DNA of 64,000 nucleotides from Phoebastria nigripes (GCA_035582835.1 JAYKAV010002788.1:2722316-2786315), one strand, 5' to 3'; counted from the first letter of the stretch, positions 1-13,200 are shown. Translations and numbers: made by a program. The notes: a model not told the origin generated them from the letters alone.

Positions 1-282
1 GTGTTTTTCCAAAACTGTGCCTGTTGTCAGTGGAATGCGTTATTTGCCCCCCGTTTGCTTCTTCGGTAGTAGCTCTGAAATACTTCAATCTTAAATTTGA
101 TCTTTGAAATACCTTTTATTATTAATGCAAACATCTTTAAATCATCAAGAGCTATAATGCATTATGGATATTTAAACACCACTTAGGCTCCACAACAGTT
201 GATTTATAATTTATGTAGCATTCACATTCAGAGACCTCTCTGAAATCTAGCTTTATATATTGTCTTGGTTTTGCATGCCCAG

Positions 283-339
283 TGGGTTACCTTACCAGGT
301 CATGCAGCACTTAAATGTAACAAGAAGGAATACTTACTT
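283..339 (+). CDS. Candidate additional upstream coding exon (weak)
   Basis: A 57-nt segment is bounded by a moderate acceptor (pyrimidine-leaning tract ending tgcatgcccag) and a donor gtaagg. It reads WVTLPGHAALKCNKKEYLL in the frame that would run directly into the exon at 715 without a phase change. The frame also stays open past the donor to 456, so the ORF is not clearly cut by splicing. It could be a chance ORF of the intron preceding the 715 exon. Nothing in the peptide is recognisable. Confidence 0.2.
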
Positions 340-714
340 GTAAGGATGCCAGACTGTTTCACCAATCGTATTGGATCAATTAAAGATCATGTCATTCATA
401 TATGCCAAGGGTATAATGTGAAACCTAGAACTAAACAAAAACTCAATTCTTTGTAGCTGGTACTTGCTTACTGTGCAAATCAGAGTATTTTAAAAGGTTT
501 TTGTTCTATTTTGCTGAAAGAAAGATAATATGGTCTTTTTTTGTAGACATTTACTGACATACCATTACTCAAGTGCATTGTGAAATACTCTTGCAAATGA
601 AGAGAGTCAAATGAGGAACTAAGCAGAGCAGTGGTCAAACAGGCAAAACCATCCCTTTCTTTTGCTGTTTGACCTTTACAAGTGAACTGAGGCAGTTTGT
701 TTTTTCACTTTCAG

Positions 715-788
715 CTTCATATTGGACATAGTAGTCAGGCATTGCACCTACGCTCTTTATGTGCAGATCCACAGTTCAAACTGCAGGA
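715..788 (+). CDS. Coding exon of unidentified gene (first clear exon in window)
   Basis: This 74-nt exon follows a strong acceptor (tttgttttttcactttcag) and is followed by a near-consensus donor gtaagt. From the first base it reads LHIGHSSQALHLRSLC followed by ADPQFKLQ, with GA left over for the next exon. A second frame is also open in this short exon, but only this one joins without a stop to the microexon at 25448 and on to the exons at 30143 and 42109. Preceding exons must lie to the left, probably outside the window. The protein family is not recognised. Confidence 0.65.
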
Positions 789-2291
789 GTAAGTATTTTC
801 TCCTTGCCTTGGCTGGAATTAAGATTCTGTTTAGATGGTGGGATGTTAAAATATTTTCAGTAGTTTTGTACCTTTTACCGATGAGTGATCTAGTTTGGTA
901 ATATTGAGTGAGAAATGCTATGTTGTTATGAAAATACAAGATAAGTTACAAATTGTGGAAAGAGGGTGGGGCATGGGGTTATCTAGTTTCTCANGTTAGT
1001 CATCCAAGATTACCAACAGGAGCTGTATTGACAGCTTGAAATGAAATCATGCTCTTTTCTCTTTCCATGCAATTTTTGCTTTGCAATTTTAAATGCTTTG
1101 CAATTTTCAAATGTTTGGGCAAGCTGGGTTGTGAATCAGTGAAGTAAAGAGGAGATGGCTGTTTATTTTATGTATTGCAATATTGTACTCATAGTAGAAA
1201 TTTTTTATATGTTAGGTAGCATAATTTATATCTGATTCTTTAAAACATTACCTCTTGTAAAGTTAAGATGAACTTCAGTTTATCTCTTTATTTTTAATGG
1301 AATTTTCATCCTCATAAATCTGAACAGTTCAGGAAGTTTAGGGTGGGGGTGCCCCTCACAGTCTTTTTCTACCCTGTTTTTTCTACCTGAATTGTTTTGG
1401 GAAAATACTGTGAGGACTGTGTACCAAATCTGAGAATCCAATAAGAAGAATTCATGAGGACTGTTATGATGTATAGCTCTGACTATAGAATTTGTGTTTA
1501 GTCGATTGAAAAGTATGTTTCACATTTTTCTTTTTTTTTAATTTTAAAAATACTAGTTTTTTCACATAGATTGCATTTAGAATAACATTAATTCCTCTTG
1601 ACATTCAGTGATGATGCTGTATGACTGGTTAGACTTTTAAGAATTGCTAGGACTTCACATGAATAGCTGTCTTATTTTTTTTAGTCTATTGTGAAAGAGT
1701 GAACTTAATGTTAAACATCTGATTTATCCTGACAGAAGTAAATGAGAGAGACCCTGCCTTCCTTTGTAGTAAAGCACTGACCCCAGATTTAAAGTCGTTT
1801 TCAGGCATAATTGAATGAACTGAAGATTGAGAAGGATTATTATAATCAGTGATACTCTTCTTGTTTTTAGCTAGAGACAGGACAGCAGTAGGCAGAAATG
1901 TCATTGTGGTTATTTTGCACCATAGTTCTTACTAGAAGATATGTAGACTCTTGTTTGAATCATGAAAGTGTAATTACATCAGCAGTTAGCTACTCGTGAT
2001 TTATAAGTGGATTCTTCTGGTTTTATGGAATTTCTGAAATAGTGATCAGTTCATACATAATTAAAGGTTTTGTTTAAAAAACGTCTTGAATCCTTATGGA
2101 GATAATCTTCTGAACATGTAACAAATGTAAGCAGCTGCTGTCCCATCTTTTTGGATCTGCAAGCAAACAGCTTTATTGGATCTGATGCTTGTAAAACATT
2201 TTAAGAATAGTAGATGTTTGAAATGGAGCAGGCATTTGTTTTAGTTGCTGTTAACTGGGGACTCTGTTCCTTCGGAAAATGACCTGCATGC

Positions 2292-2293
<2 letters not shown>

Positions 2294-2323
<30 letters not shown>
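2294..2323 (+). repeat. Poly-T tract, 30 nt
   Basis: Thirty uninterrupted T residues sit six bases before the AG of the candidate acceptor at 2329. The tract therefore doubles as a polypyrimidine tract for the exon-like segment that follows. Confidence 0.95.
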
Positions 2324-2329
2324 CAACAG

Positions 2330-2371
2330 CTGAGAGATGTATTGCCGAAAGATACCATATCCGTTTTGGAA
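2330..2371 (+). other. Candidate cassette (poison) exon, 42 nt
   Basis: A 30-nt T tract plus caacag precedes it and a gtaagg donor follows. Read from its first base it is open (LRDVLPKDTISVLE). However, spliced after the exon at 715-788, which leaves GA, it gives GAC and then TGA at once, so inclusion would truncate the protein. It may be a regulated poison exon, an exon of another transcript, or chance. Confidence 0.2.
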
Positions 2372-4874
2372 GTAAGGGAATCTAGAAGGAGGCTGGAGGA
2401 AGGGTAGTAAATTGTGCTGTAGTAGCTAGGAGGCTGGAAGGTGACAGTAGCTGAAGTTGTCACGACTTCCCCTCCCCCTCAGCTGCTCAAATGAAATTCT
2501 GAGCACAGAACTTGGAGTTTTGCCATTGACTTTGAATCTTTTCTTATATAATGTCTGCATTTGTTGTCCTGAATCCTGCAAAGTGACATATCCAGCTCTG
2601 CAGATATTTGTATAATCCTCCTATATTATTTGCTATTCCTTCCTTCCTCCCCCTCTCCCTTCATCCCCTGAATTCTCACTGGCACAGTGGCAGTGGATTG
2701 TGATAATGCCTGCCTGCTACCTCATCCTTTAGGTAGGCTTTTGAATCTTAGGTATTTCACAATATGACTTTTCAGACTTAAGTTATATGAAAATGATTTG
2801 ATGGGATTATGTTAGCGGACACATAATAGAGATACAAGGCTCTCATACAACTCAACAATTTGCCCTTTCATTTCCCTTTTGGTTCACCAAACTTTATCTT
2901 AAACCTGATACAATCTGTGATGAAATTATAGAACTATTTTACAGATTACATCAACAACATATTACAGTACTTAATAAAATGTATTTATAAGGAAAGGTAC
3001 TCTGAGAACACTAGAGGTTCCGTAGCAGGTTAATTCAAATGGAATAAAATGTTTTTTTAAAACCTAGTGTATGCTCTTGAACACCTTCATAACATTTTCC
3101 TGGTGGTTTTTTGTTGGCTTTTTTTTTTTTTTTTGGACACTTGTTTGTTCCATATATATATGAGAGGGAAAGAAGATTCTGGGCCACCTTGTATTTCATG
3201 TTGGATTTTTACATTCATTTCAGTCAAATCGAATAAATTATGAAATGATGTGAGAAAGAAATGGCAATTAAGGTGAGTAAGGGCAGAATAAAGCTTTCTA
3301 TAGGTGTTATAAATGCACATGCTGTTAAAATACTTTTGCTGGCTTTTTTTCCTTTCATGTGGGGGAGTAAAAAGGAATCCTGCAATTAATGCATAGTTAG
3401 CAAAACTGTCACTGCAAAAGCAGTTCTGTCTCCTATATTTTATAGAGAAAGCATTTGTGAAAATACAAAATTTCAGTCTGTGTTTTTTTGGTTTTGTTTT
3501 TTTTCCATTTGTTTAGGTTTTTTTTTTCACCTGAGAGTTACAAGTTATTTAATCACACTCTTCTTCTCTGGTTGTTTTCATTTGTGGCTTTCTGTTCAAA
3601 ATTAATTATTTCCTACTTTTAGATACCTAAAGTACATTCAAGGAAAAGAGCACTCCTAAGTATTTTTCTAGCCTCTCAGCACTGAAAATGAATACCTGAC
3701 ATGTTTTAACATGAAATCTCATTGCAGTATTAGTGTGACACAAAGTGGAAAAAAAGTGAAGAAAAAGAAAAAAGTGTGGCTGTGTATATGCATACATTCT
3801 CATACATAATGTGCATATCACCTATAGCGTGTAGGCAAGCATACATATTTTGCTGTGCTGATCTTGGTTATTGCAGTGGCCAGCTGCTCTTGAAGAATTA
3901 AGAGCAGTTTACGGTGATCAGGTTATCCTTGTTGTTCTGCTGTAGTAAAGTAAGCCTTGGTTTTGCTTTGTAAGGTTGTCAGGACAACAGCTTATTATTA
4001 TTGTTCCTGGTGGTTTTTCTCTATAGCAATGGAGGGAGCTGTTTCAAAGAGAGTGGCTGCCTTGCCACATTGGGCTGCAGGATTGCCAGCTGTGATTTGG
4101 GTTCAGCAGGATGCTCTGGGTTTGTCATGTAAAAATTCTAATTGATGATGAATGCAAACCCAGTGTGAGAATAATTTTGTTCATTGGACTAATGCAAAAC
4201 AACCCATTGTATTTACAAACCCATGGCCTGTTTTCTCAGCAGTATTGTCATTACTCCTCTGTTCTCTTCTGTCTGAGGCTCAGAGAAAAATGTTTTCTGT
4301 TTGACAGTATGGAACCTATGATATGAGTTGAGACAAGGTAGGAATTAGTTTAAGGCTATATTATGTCAGTGTGCTCCAGTCTGACACTGGAGTTAACAAG
4401 TGAAACCACTGGGGATTTCTGTTAGGTTTAGTTTGTCATATCTTCGACAAAAACATCATGTGAAGTTGGTGTTCAATGGTAAGCCATACAGTAATTGTTT
4501 TAGTGTAGTCATTTTGAAAAGCTACTATTCTTGTTACATGGTAATTGAGAAAAAGAATGCCTTTTATTATATGTAGCAAGCTAAATGACTAAAAAGGTGC
4601 TTCTCTGCATGTGGTCATTATATATAAGAGGTGCAATAATTTCAACTGAAATAACTTTTAGATTGCTGGCATGTTCAGGGGTGGGAAACTTGTTGGGATG
4701 TTCAGCAGGGAGAATTATATGAAGAAAGCTTTCAAATAACTTTGAGGAATTTTTTTTTTTTAATTTCATAAAATGTGCTAGCACATGGGACTTGTTTTGG
4801 CACTTCTATAGCGTCCTTTAAATTGCTTACATAAAGATATCCCTGAATTTGATCTTTGAATTCTTTGATCTGGG

Positions 4875-4914
4875 TTGAGCTAGTAGTAGTCAATTTGAGC
4901 TGGTAGTAGTCAAT
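4875..4914 (+). repeat. Two-copy 20-bp tandem duplication
   Basis: The unit ttgagctagtagtagtcaat occurs twice head to tail (4875-4894, 4895-4914) with one A/G difference. Confidence 0.9.
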
Positions 4915-5767
4915 TAAGTGATGTCCAGGTAGTTAAAATCCTTTATCAAAACAGTAACCTTCTATTTCAAATTCCTTTTTCAGACAACTGAAACAACAGT
5001 CCGTTCATAATTTGGCAGAGATATGTAGGCATCTGCATTCAGTTGTGGAAGCTGGCTGACAGAATTAGAAGCTGTTGGGATAAACCTGTCAATGCTCAAA
5101 ATGTTTTCTCCTTTATCTGGCTGCCAGTTTTTTGAGAATCAGGCAGGTACTCCAGAGGTGGTTGTCTTCCCCCTCTCAGATTCTCTGCTACTTTCCGCCC
5201 TCTCCCCCAACAACTTTCTTAGTATATTTGTACATCTCTTTGAATCACACAGCCTTGTTTGCATAGGAAACCATTTCCAACGATTATTTTTAAAGGTGGT
5301 GAGATGAGGTGGGGTAAATATAGTGATCAGTGTAATCCGTAACAATGTGAGAACAGGTTTGCTTATTTCCACTTCTCTTCAAGTGTAGAATTTGACCAGT
5401 TTGCTACAAGAAGGAAACAGGATAGATGAGATTATCTGAATTGGTCAAGAGCTGTACAGGTGGTTGCTCAGAGCGCTACACCAAAAAACCCCAGGCTATC
5501 AAATATAAATTGAGCTTCAACAATGTTTTCTATACGAGATGAGGTTTCTACTGTTAGAGCAGAGGGGTTTTCTGGGATTCTGAGCTTTTGTTGACCTCTT
5601 ACCCTGGACCCCTGAAGTCCATTTGGTGGAGATTTCTGAGTGAAGGGCAAGCAGTACTTCATTAGTCTGTGAGATTCTCAGATTTGATAATTTTGCTAAT
5701 GTCAGTGTTTCTGTCACACTTGGGATGCTTTCTGCTTTTTCTCTGTGGTTGTGTAACTTTTAAAATG

Positions 5768-5809
5768 AAGTTTCTATGAGCATAATTAAAGTTTCTATGA
5801 GCCTAATTA
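5768..5809 (+). repeat. Two-copy 21-bp tandem duplication
   Basis: A 21-bp unit beginning aagtttctatgagc occurs twice in tandem (5768-5788, 5789-5809) with a single A/C difference. Confidence 0.9.
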
Positions 5810-6963
5810 CCCTTGAAACTTTATCTTTTCTATCAAATTTTGCTGAGTCAAACAACAGACTCAAAAAATCTTGAGACGAGGGAGTTGTTGCACTGTGTGA
5901 TTGCGTAAGGCTTGTTTCCTTAGAAAATAACTCTTAAAAATAGCTGACCATTCTTTTCATCATACCGATCTGCAGCAAATGGATACTGCGTTTTGTAAAG
6001 TGTTTTGTTTTTACTTTGAATTTTACTGCTGCATTTTTTTAAGTATTGTTAAATATATAAGATTATATTGATACTATCAATGTATAGAGTGTACCTTTGT
6101 GCCTGGTAATGTGCATACAAACTGTGTCTTTGTATTCACAAATAGTTAATTGAATATCTGCCTTGCTTTGTGTCTATGAAAATATTGTGGCTGAGTGTTA
6201 AAATAGAATATTTACATATATGCATAATAATAATCATTTCTCCTGGGAAAATAGATGCTTAATGGTAAAGTTTTTCTCTTTTTTATGTAGACTGTACCCA
6301 CCAGTGTCACTCCTGTTCCCTCATTTTACAACATCCAGTATGCCTGTAGGTCAGAGGTGTTTAAAGTTGCAAGTTAGAGATTCTCATGAACCACTTTTTT
6401 CCCTACCAGCTGTCTCAACCACATCTCTCAGTACAATTGTATGAATTCTTTGTGGCAGCTACAGGAATCACTGTCAGGAAAAGTAATAATAAGAGACATC
6501 TAAAATATGTTACATAGTCCTCTCTGTGACTTAACAACAGGTTATAAGGTTGAAAAAACAACTCCACGAGACAAACCATTCTTCATGGACTCTCAGCAAG
6601 CGCTGTCCAGACTCCTAGTCACCTATGTGTGAAAATTTGCTAAACTAGAAGTCTCCTAAGTAGAGATCAATATATCTGTTGCAGCTGTATATGAAATACT
6701 AGTCAATAAAATTAATAAATAAGTTTAACTTTCATTTATGTAATTCTTCGTATTGCTTTGTTATAGCGTGAAGTCTTTCCCATTTCATCATTCATGTATA
6801 AGGGGGATAATGACTTTGGGTTTCCCCAGTTGGGTGGTGAAATTAGTTTTTATTTTCATGGACTATATTTACAGATTCTGAAACTTAAAACCTTTCTGGT
6901 TTATGCATAAACATATTTTTCTTGAGTCTTATGTTTTCTTCCCAATAGGAAGAAATCTAGTGC

Positions 6964-7010
6964 GTTTTTGTTTTTTTGTTTTTTTGTTTTGTTTGTTTGT
7001 TTGTTTTTTT
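6964..7010 (+). repeat. T-rich / TTTG simple repeat
   Basis: Runs of 4-7 T are separated by single G, ending in GTTTGTTTGTTTG units. It lies about 200 bp upstream of a CR1 remnant. Low-complexity sequence. Confidence 0.9.
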
Positions 7011-7214
7011 CATAAGCAGTAATTAATATGGCCTTGTGTGAAGTTCCTGAGTATCTTTTATATGCTTATCGATAGTCCCGGGACCTTTCTGTATACTACT
7101 GAAATAGTGAATGTCATCAGATTAGATTTAATATTGCTTATGGCAGTTTGCCCATCATCTACCTTGAGTTTATCCAAGCTTTTAGCATGGTTTTCACAGC
7201 ATCTGTATAACCAA

Positions 7215-8206
7215 GTTGCAATGTTATGGTTTGGATGGCAGGACTGCCTGGATTGTCAGGCTCAAAACATAGCAGTTAATGGTTCATATTCCACCTGGAG
7301 ACCAGTTACAAGTGGAGTACTGTACTGGGACCTGTCCTGTTTGGTACCTTGATCAATGACCTGGAGGAGATGAAGTGTATCCCCATCAAATTTGCATGTG
7401 ACATCACATTGGGGGAGTAGTTGACATGTTTGAGGACAGTGCTCTGCGATTTAAAAAGGGTGCTGGAATGGACCATAATCAACCTCATGACATTCAGCAA
7501 GGATAAATGCACATTCTTACGCCGTACAGGGTGGGGACTGACTGCCTGGGAAGCAGCTCTGCTGAAAGGGACCTGCACATTCTGACAGACATGAGTCAGC
7601 ATGTCAGTCTTCACTCTGACAGTGAAAAATGCTGGCAGCATACTAGGCTTTATGAACAGGAGCATAGCCAGTGGGTTGCTGGTATTTAGCATTCCTTAGA
7701 CCACCACACTGGATATACCCCGTCCAGTTTTGGTTCCCAAATACATGAGAAACATTGATTAAACGGAAGCTAGTTTAGTGGAGAGCCAGCAAAATGAGGG
7801 GCTTGGAGCACATAAACAGAGGCTGAGAGAACTGTCTTTGCATAGCCTGGACAACAGAAAGCTCAGGGGATACTTAATAGCTGCCTCATAAGGTGATACC
7901 TAAGAGGTTATTAAGAAGACAGAGCCAGGCCCTTTACAGAGGTACATGGCAGGAAGAAAAGAGACAGTGGTCATAATCTAAAACAGGTGAGGTTCTGATT
8001 TGGCACTGGGAAACAAAAATAACCCTGAGGACATTGAGGAATTGGAACAGGTAGCGCAGGCAGGTTGTGAAATCTACATCTTTTCCAGTTTTTAAGAGCA
8101 GACTGGCCAAAGCCCTAAGTAAGTTGGTCTGAAGTCAGTGCTTTGAGCAGGAGGTTGGGTTAGATGATGATCCGTGGTGCCTTCCAGTGTGAATTATTCT
8201 ATGAAA
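7215..8206 (+). mobile_element. CR1 LINE fragment (old, 5'-truncated)
   Basis: The sequence follows the 3' half of avian CR1. A degenerate reverse-transcriptase stretch (caccuggagacc-type context, then a decayed FADD region near tttgcatgtgacatc at about 7388) leads into the ORF2 C-terminal region. The 3' UTR follows (gttgggttagatgatgatcc, then gccttccag) and ends at attctatgaaat. Stops and frameshifts occur throughout, so it encodes nothing functional. Assignment is from familiarity with the CR1 3' consensus; the left boundary is uncertain by tens of bases. Confidence 0.85.
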
Positions 8207-8290
8207 TATCACAACTTTTTGATGATAGTCGATCTGATAATTGAGAATTTTGGTTGATATTCCAGTGTACCGTGTTTCCACTTTATTATA

Positions 8291-8316
8291 GTACAGAATA
8301 TTTGTACAGAATATTT
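8291..8316 (+). repeat. Two-copy 13-bp tandem duplication
   Basis: The unit gtacagaatattt is repeated twice exactly, just beyond the 3' end of a CR1 copy. Confidence 0.8.
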
Positions 8317-9564
8317 CTCTATTATGATGTTGGGAAAATTTTTTTACAAGACTGAGAAATAGAGTATTTTGTACTCATATTGTATATTCTTTGTTTAAAC
8401 CAGTTGACAAGAATTCCCAAATAAATTATTGGCAGTTAAATATTTTATAACTATAGTACTTAACAAAAGAACAAGCACTTAAAGAAAATAGCATCCTTTC
8501 AGGTTTGGCTTCAGATATACTTTGCTCACTTTGTCATGAATTCTAAAACAAGATTAGCAATACTAGAATTTGAATGTGTGAACTTCTATTGAGCGATTCA
8601 GTTGGATCTCTTCCAAAAGATTATTTTACTGTTAAAGAGCAGGACATGTGAGTTTGAAATTGGCTCTCAGCCAGTCAAACCTACATTTGTATTTAGTTCT
8701 TTTGCTCTGACTACTAATTTTAGTACTGTGAAGCTTTTGATAATCTACGCTAGAGTTATCCACATGGCTGGAAAAAAAAATGTTGTGATTTGTCAAATTA
8801 CTTAAAAATCCAAATTAAAGTGATTCAGCTCTGAAAACAGCTGCTGCTTGCACCTTTTTATGTTCAGTCTTAACCTCTTAGCTTCATTAACTATAAACAA
8901 GAGCCAGCAGAACCTCAGAAGGTTGAGATGATTCCTGTTCTTGCTCATCCAACTTCACAGTAATTATACTTTTAAGTATTTCTATGTTTACCAAAGCATT
9001 AACCAGACCTTCAGATCCCTGTTTTGGTTTTTATAATCCATTTTATTAAGTGTTTAAAAATTCAGGGTTTTGTATAACATTCAGCTTCAGTATGAAAGAG
9101 GTTGTAAGAAGATGCTGAGTTAAGCATAACAAACAGGAAAGGGAATGGAAAGAATTTCCTTTAGGGTAAAATTCCTTGAAGTTGAAATAACCCTGGTTGA
9201 TAGATAGTGCTTGTCAGTTGGCAGAGAAGGTTATGACTTAACTTCTGAAGATTTTTTTGCTGGAGGTGAGAGGACATGGAGAAGCTCAGTCTGACATCCT
9301 TTTGAGTCATATTTTCAACAAAAGGAGTTAAAATTTGAGTTTATTAAACCAATGGATCTCCAAAATTGTTGAATTAAGGCTGATGATAGGTACAGACAGA
9401 TCAGCAGCCCTAGCTTGAAACCTCCTTTGCCCTGAACTGAAATACTCATTTCCTTTCTATTCTGGTTGCTATAGAAAACAACTACATCATTGATCTCTTC
9501 CATAAATCAGTTGCACTCAATTTTGATTTACTGATGGGTTGCTGTTGTTTTGTTTTTGTTTTTA

Positions 9565-9815
9565 TTTTGTTTTCTCCCATCTCATACTTGTAGTGGAAGG
9601 CTGTTCCAGGGACTCACTTTACCGAGGACTAAAATTTTCTGCTAACCTGTGTGTGGAACACATACTGAGATTGCAGCCCATTTGTTTGATTTTACCAATA
9701 TTCTTGTTTAACCTAAACACTTTTTCTTTCTTCCTGGTACTTATAGACAACTTGCTCTGTCAGACCTCATTTTTCTGAGGGTAATCTAGCCAACTTTTAG
9801 CCAGTCTTTAAACAA
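9565..9815 (-). mobile_element. Probable very old CR1-like LINE fragment
   Basis: Several landmarks resemble the reverse complement of ancient CR1 3' regions, in the right order: ggaaggctgttccagggactca, then gattgcagcccattt, then ttcctggtacttatagacaac, then a diverged ctgagg...aatctagccaactttt block like the usual 'gaggctaaacagcccaa' stretch. Divergence is high, so family and borders are unclear. It could instead be chance low-level similarity. Confidence 0.4.
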
Positions 9816-10190
9816 GACAAACACTTAGCTTCCTCTTGTACAGTATGGTGACTGGGGAACAGAAGGCCCTTCTCTACACTTGTTCTGTTTGTGTGTTTTT
9901 GTTATGGCTAATAAGAATTTAAGCAGTATTCTACACAGTCTTGTCTGTGGCAAATAAAATGGCATTAAAGCTTTGTCTCTACTGGAAATATTGTGCAGTT
10001 GTGTCTTCATGTTGAGTACAATGTCATGGTTATTCTTTCTGGTGTTCTGCTGATGAGCTACCAGACCAATCAAAATTTTATCCTGTAGCTCTTGAGGGAG
10101 TGACTCTAAACATAAAATAAAAGCGGAATGAAATTGTTCCTCAAAACTTACTTTGTTTTTTCTTTGTTATATTTTTACCTTCCTTTGCAG

Positions 10191-10274
10191 TGCCAGTGCT
10201 TCTCAACTTTGTGTTGTATTCAGATTTCATTAGTAACTTCCACTTTGTGTCAAGGTCATTATTGAAAATACGAG
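10191..10274 (+). other. Candidate cassette (poison) exon, 84 nt
   Basis: It has an excellent acceptor (gttatatttttaccttcctttgcag) and a good donor (cgag then gtaaga). Only the third frame is open (begins PVLLNFVLYSDFIS). In the phase dictated by the upstream exon at 715-788 it meets TAG after 13 codons, so it cannot be a constitutive coding exon of that gene. It could be a non-productive alternative exon or a decoy. Confidence 0.2.
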
Positions 10275-13200
10275 GTAAGACTGATTCCAATATTGATCTT
10301 AGGCTTCATCTAATAAACTGTTTTAGTTTATTTTCAGGAGAGTCTATTGTCTCTTTACTTGTTCTGTTTTCAGTATGGTACTGTGTCAGATGATACTTTC
10401 TTAATTCCAAGTTGTACCAACAACAATTTTTTTGTATACCATTGATGAGCTGATCTAGGGAATCTTTCTACTGTGTAGACCTGCAGTTCCTGAGCCAGCC
10501 TTTCCTTGATGCTTGTGGGAACCCAGCTGAAGCAGTAGTTCTTGCTGAGTTCCTAAACAGATCGAGTATGGCTTATGTCNCAAGCAGTGACAGTATAGTA
10601 ATTTAAAATATGGTGGTAGCAGTATGGAAGGCTGCCTCACCTCAACAATAGTTGTAGAAAGTAATCCGTGAAAAGTAGGCTTCCAAAATCAATGTGAAAT
10701 TGTTATTGTTCTAATTCTGAATGCTATACAGTGTGACTGAGTAATTGAGAAATGGAAGTTAAAAACAACATGGCTGAAGGTGACATGCTTTACAGAAATT
10801 TAAGATGAATATGTGAGAAGAAAGCAAATAACAAAAGGAAACAAAGTTTACAGAGTAAACACTTATTTCTAAGTATTCAGGAAGTCAATTTTTTCTCTAA
10901 CTTGTTATGACTTGAACAGAATTATTAAAAGTCTTGTGTCTTCATTTTGATCAGCTCACTAAAATTGAGTTGAGTAATCTGAGATATGGTTACTCAATGG
11001 GAAGGGTACTTAAACAAAACAAAACCAAACCCATAAAAACCCTCACAGTACTAAGGAAATGTGATTGAGAACTGTTGTACTGGAGGTTTAAAAGCATTAC
11101 ATCAGCAGCACCTGCTTTGCTCTTTAGTTTTTTGTGGGTTTTTTTAAGGTTCAGCTTGAGATGGAAAAAATATGTATCCCTTGGGCTGCCCCTCCATCTA
11201 GCCTCCCTTTTCTCCTCATGAAAGCAGTATGTATGTCTGTCATTTAAATTCTTAATGGGAAGATCACAGATTACTATCTTTCTTGTAATGGTTACTTTTT
11301 TCAGTGTTTCATTTTTATAGCTTTTGCTCGCTGTAGTAGTTTGACTCACAGATCGGATCACATACCACTGTTTTGGTTACATACACCAAAATAAACACAC
11401 AGCTTCCTATATTTGCTTTGTATTTTTCTCTTTCTTTACTGTTTTGTGGGGGTTTTTTTTGTTTTGTTTTTTGTTTTGTTCATTTAAACTAGATTTCATG
11501 TTTGGCTCCACTGAAATTAATACAACATATGAAATTGACTTGAATGGTGTGGAGCAAAATTTTAACGAAATATTATTTGCATAAAAAATCAGGTCATGGT
11601 TTGACATTGGAAAGATAACTATTTTAAGTGTAGTTAGAAACATATAAAGGCTCAAATAAGAATTATGTGTTTGGTGGGCTTTTTCTTCCTTTTTTTTAAA
11701 TTGCATAGTTTTAAGGTTTTGCACTCTCAGCTAACTTTGCTGTTACTGTGAGCGTCTCTGTAAACTGGCCTGAGGGATAGTGAAAGTTACAATGTAAATA
11801 ATCCTTTGTAACATGTCCATAAACTGATAGTCTTGAGTCTCGGTGTTTGCTACTATGGAAAAGGCCAGAGCCTTAAGGGAAAAACTCTGTTGAGTATTAT
11901 AAAAATGCTTTTTGTAGGGGCTTCACTGATAATATAAAGCCAAACTCACATAGTGGCTGTCAGGAGGTATAGTTTGTGGCTCTATGATTTCCCAGCTACT
12001 TTACAGACTGCAATGTGACAAAATGAGGCAAAGATATTAATCCATTAATGTTTCCTGTTAACATCTGAATAAGTTTTATAGTGACAAACTATTCTGTTTT
12101 CTTGTATTGGTTATCCTAGTCTTCACCCATAACTTCCCCCCTCCCACCCCCCCGCCCCGTTCATGATTAAAAAAACCCTGTAGTCTGATATAACTCCATC
12201 TCTAGCCACAAGGGTCAATTTTCTCTTCTGGTGGATGCTCTGAAGAAGGTTCCTCTGAATTTGCATTCCTTACTACCACATCAGGAAAGCGCAGTATTAT
12301 GTTGTCTATAACCTGTTGTCTTCTTTCATCTGTTACTTACACAAAGAAAAAAAAAAAGTCAGTCAGACAATCTTATCTGTGCTTATTTAAACATGAAGGT
12401 AAAAATTAAATTGTAGATTCAAACAGAGAAGCTGAAGAGTTGAGCCCTTTGGAAATACAGGTTGTGCCAAGAGAGGCTTTCATGCTAATTGTTCAGTATC
12501 TCAAAGCAATTCATGTTCTGTTACTGGAACTTGAGTAGGATGGCACCGCATTGCCCAAGGGCTAATGACCAAAGTGGCAGCAGAAGCTTTGATATCGGTG
12601 GCAGTCAGTCACCTAAGTTTGTTGCTCCAGGAGGATCAAAATCAAATACTCAAGATTGACTGAAAATGGTGTATTTTCATGCCCACCAACATAGTTACGT
12701 AGTCATGGATAATAATGTGATTCAGATCTCATTTTTAGTTCATGCTCTGAAATGTTTGCTGTGGTGAGAAAAGAACTCCTGTCCCAGGAGTTGATACAGC
12801 TAGACATCATTCAATGCTGTGTTAAGGGTGTGGTTTGTGACATCCCAACTCCTCAGCTGTGAGGCACCCCTAGACACAAATTGATGAACTTTGTAGACTA
12901 ATGGCCTGGTATAGCAAATCCTATATTTGTAATGCAACAGGAAAAATGTGTACATAAAAGTAAAGATATCATTTCAGTGTTAAATAAAATAGTTTCCTTT
13001 GACGATTTAATTTTTCTTAACATAAAAAGCCTGTGACAACTTAAAAACAAATAAACCAGAACATCTTTCTTACATGTTCTGTTTTAAATGGAACTGACTG
13101 GTAAGATGTGCAATATATAGGAATATAGGAAAAAAATAGTGTACTGAAAATCCCTGGTGCAGTACCAGCAACCTTGTAAACTGTTAGCATGTTTGTAATC

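Noticed and set aside
6291..6345. Strong acceptor with open frames after it
   Set aside because: No convincing donor (only gtaggt or gtcaga), length not frame-preserving.
7038..7692. Overlapping 104- and 128-codon ORFs
   Set aside because: They fall within or beside a decayed CR1 copy and do not follow its ORF2 frame.
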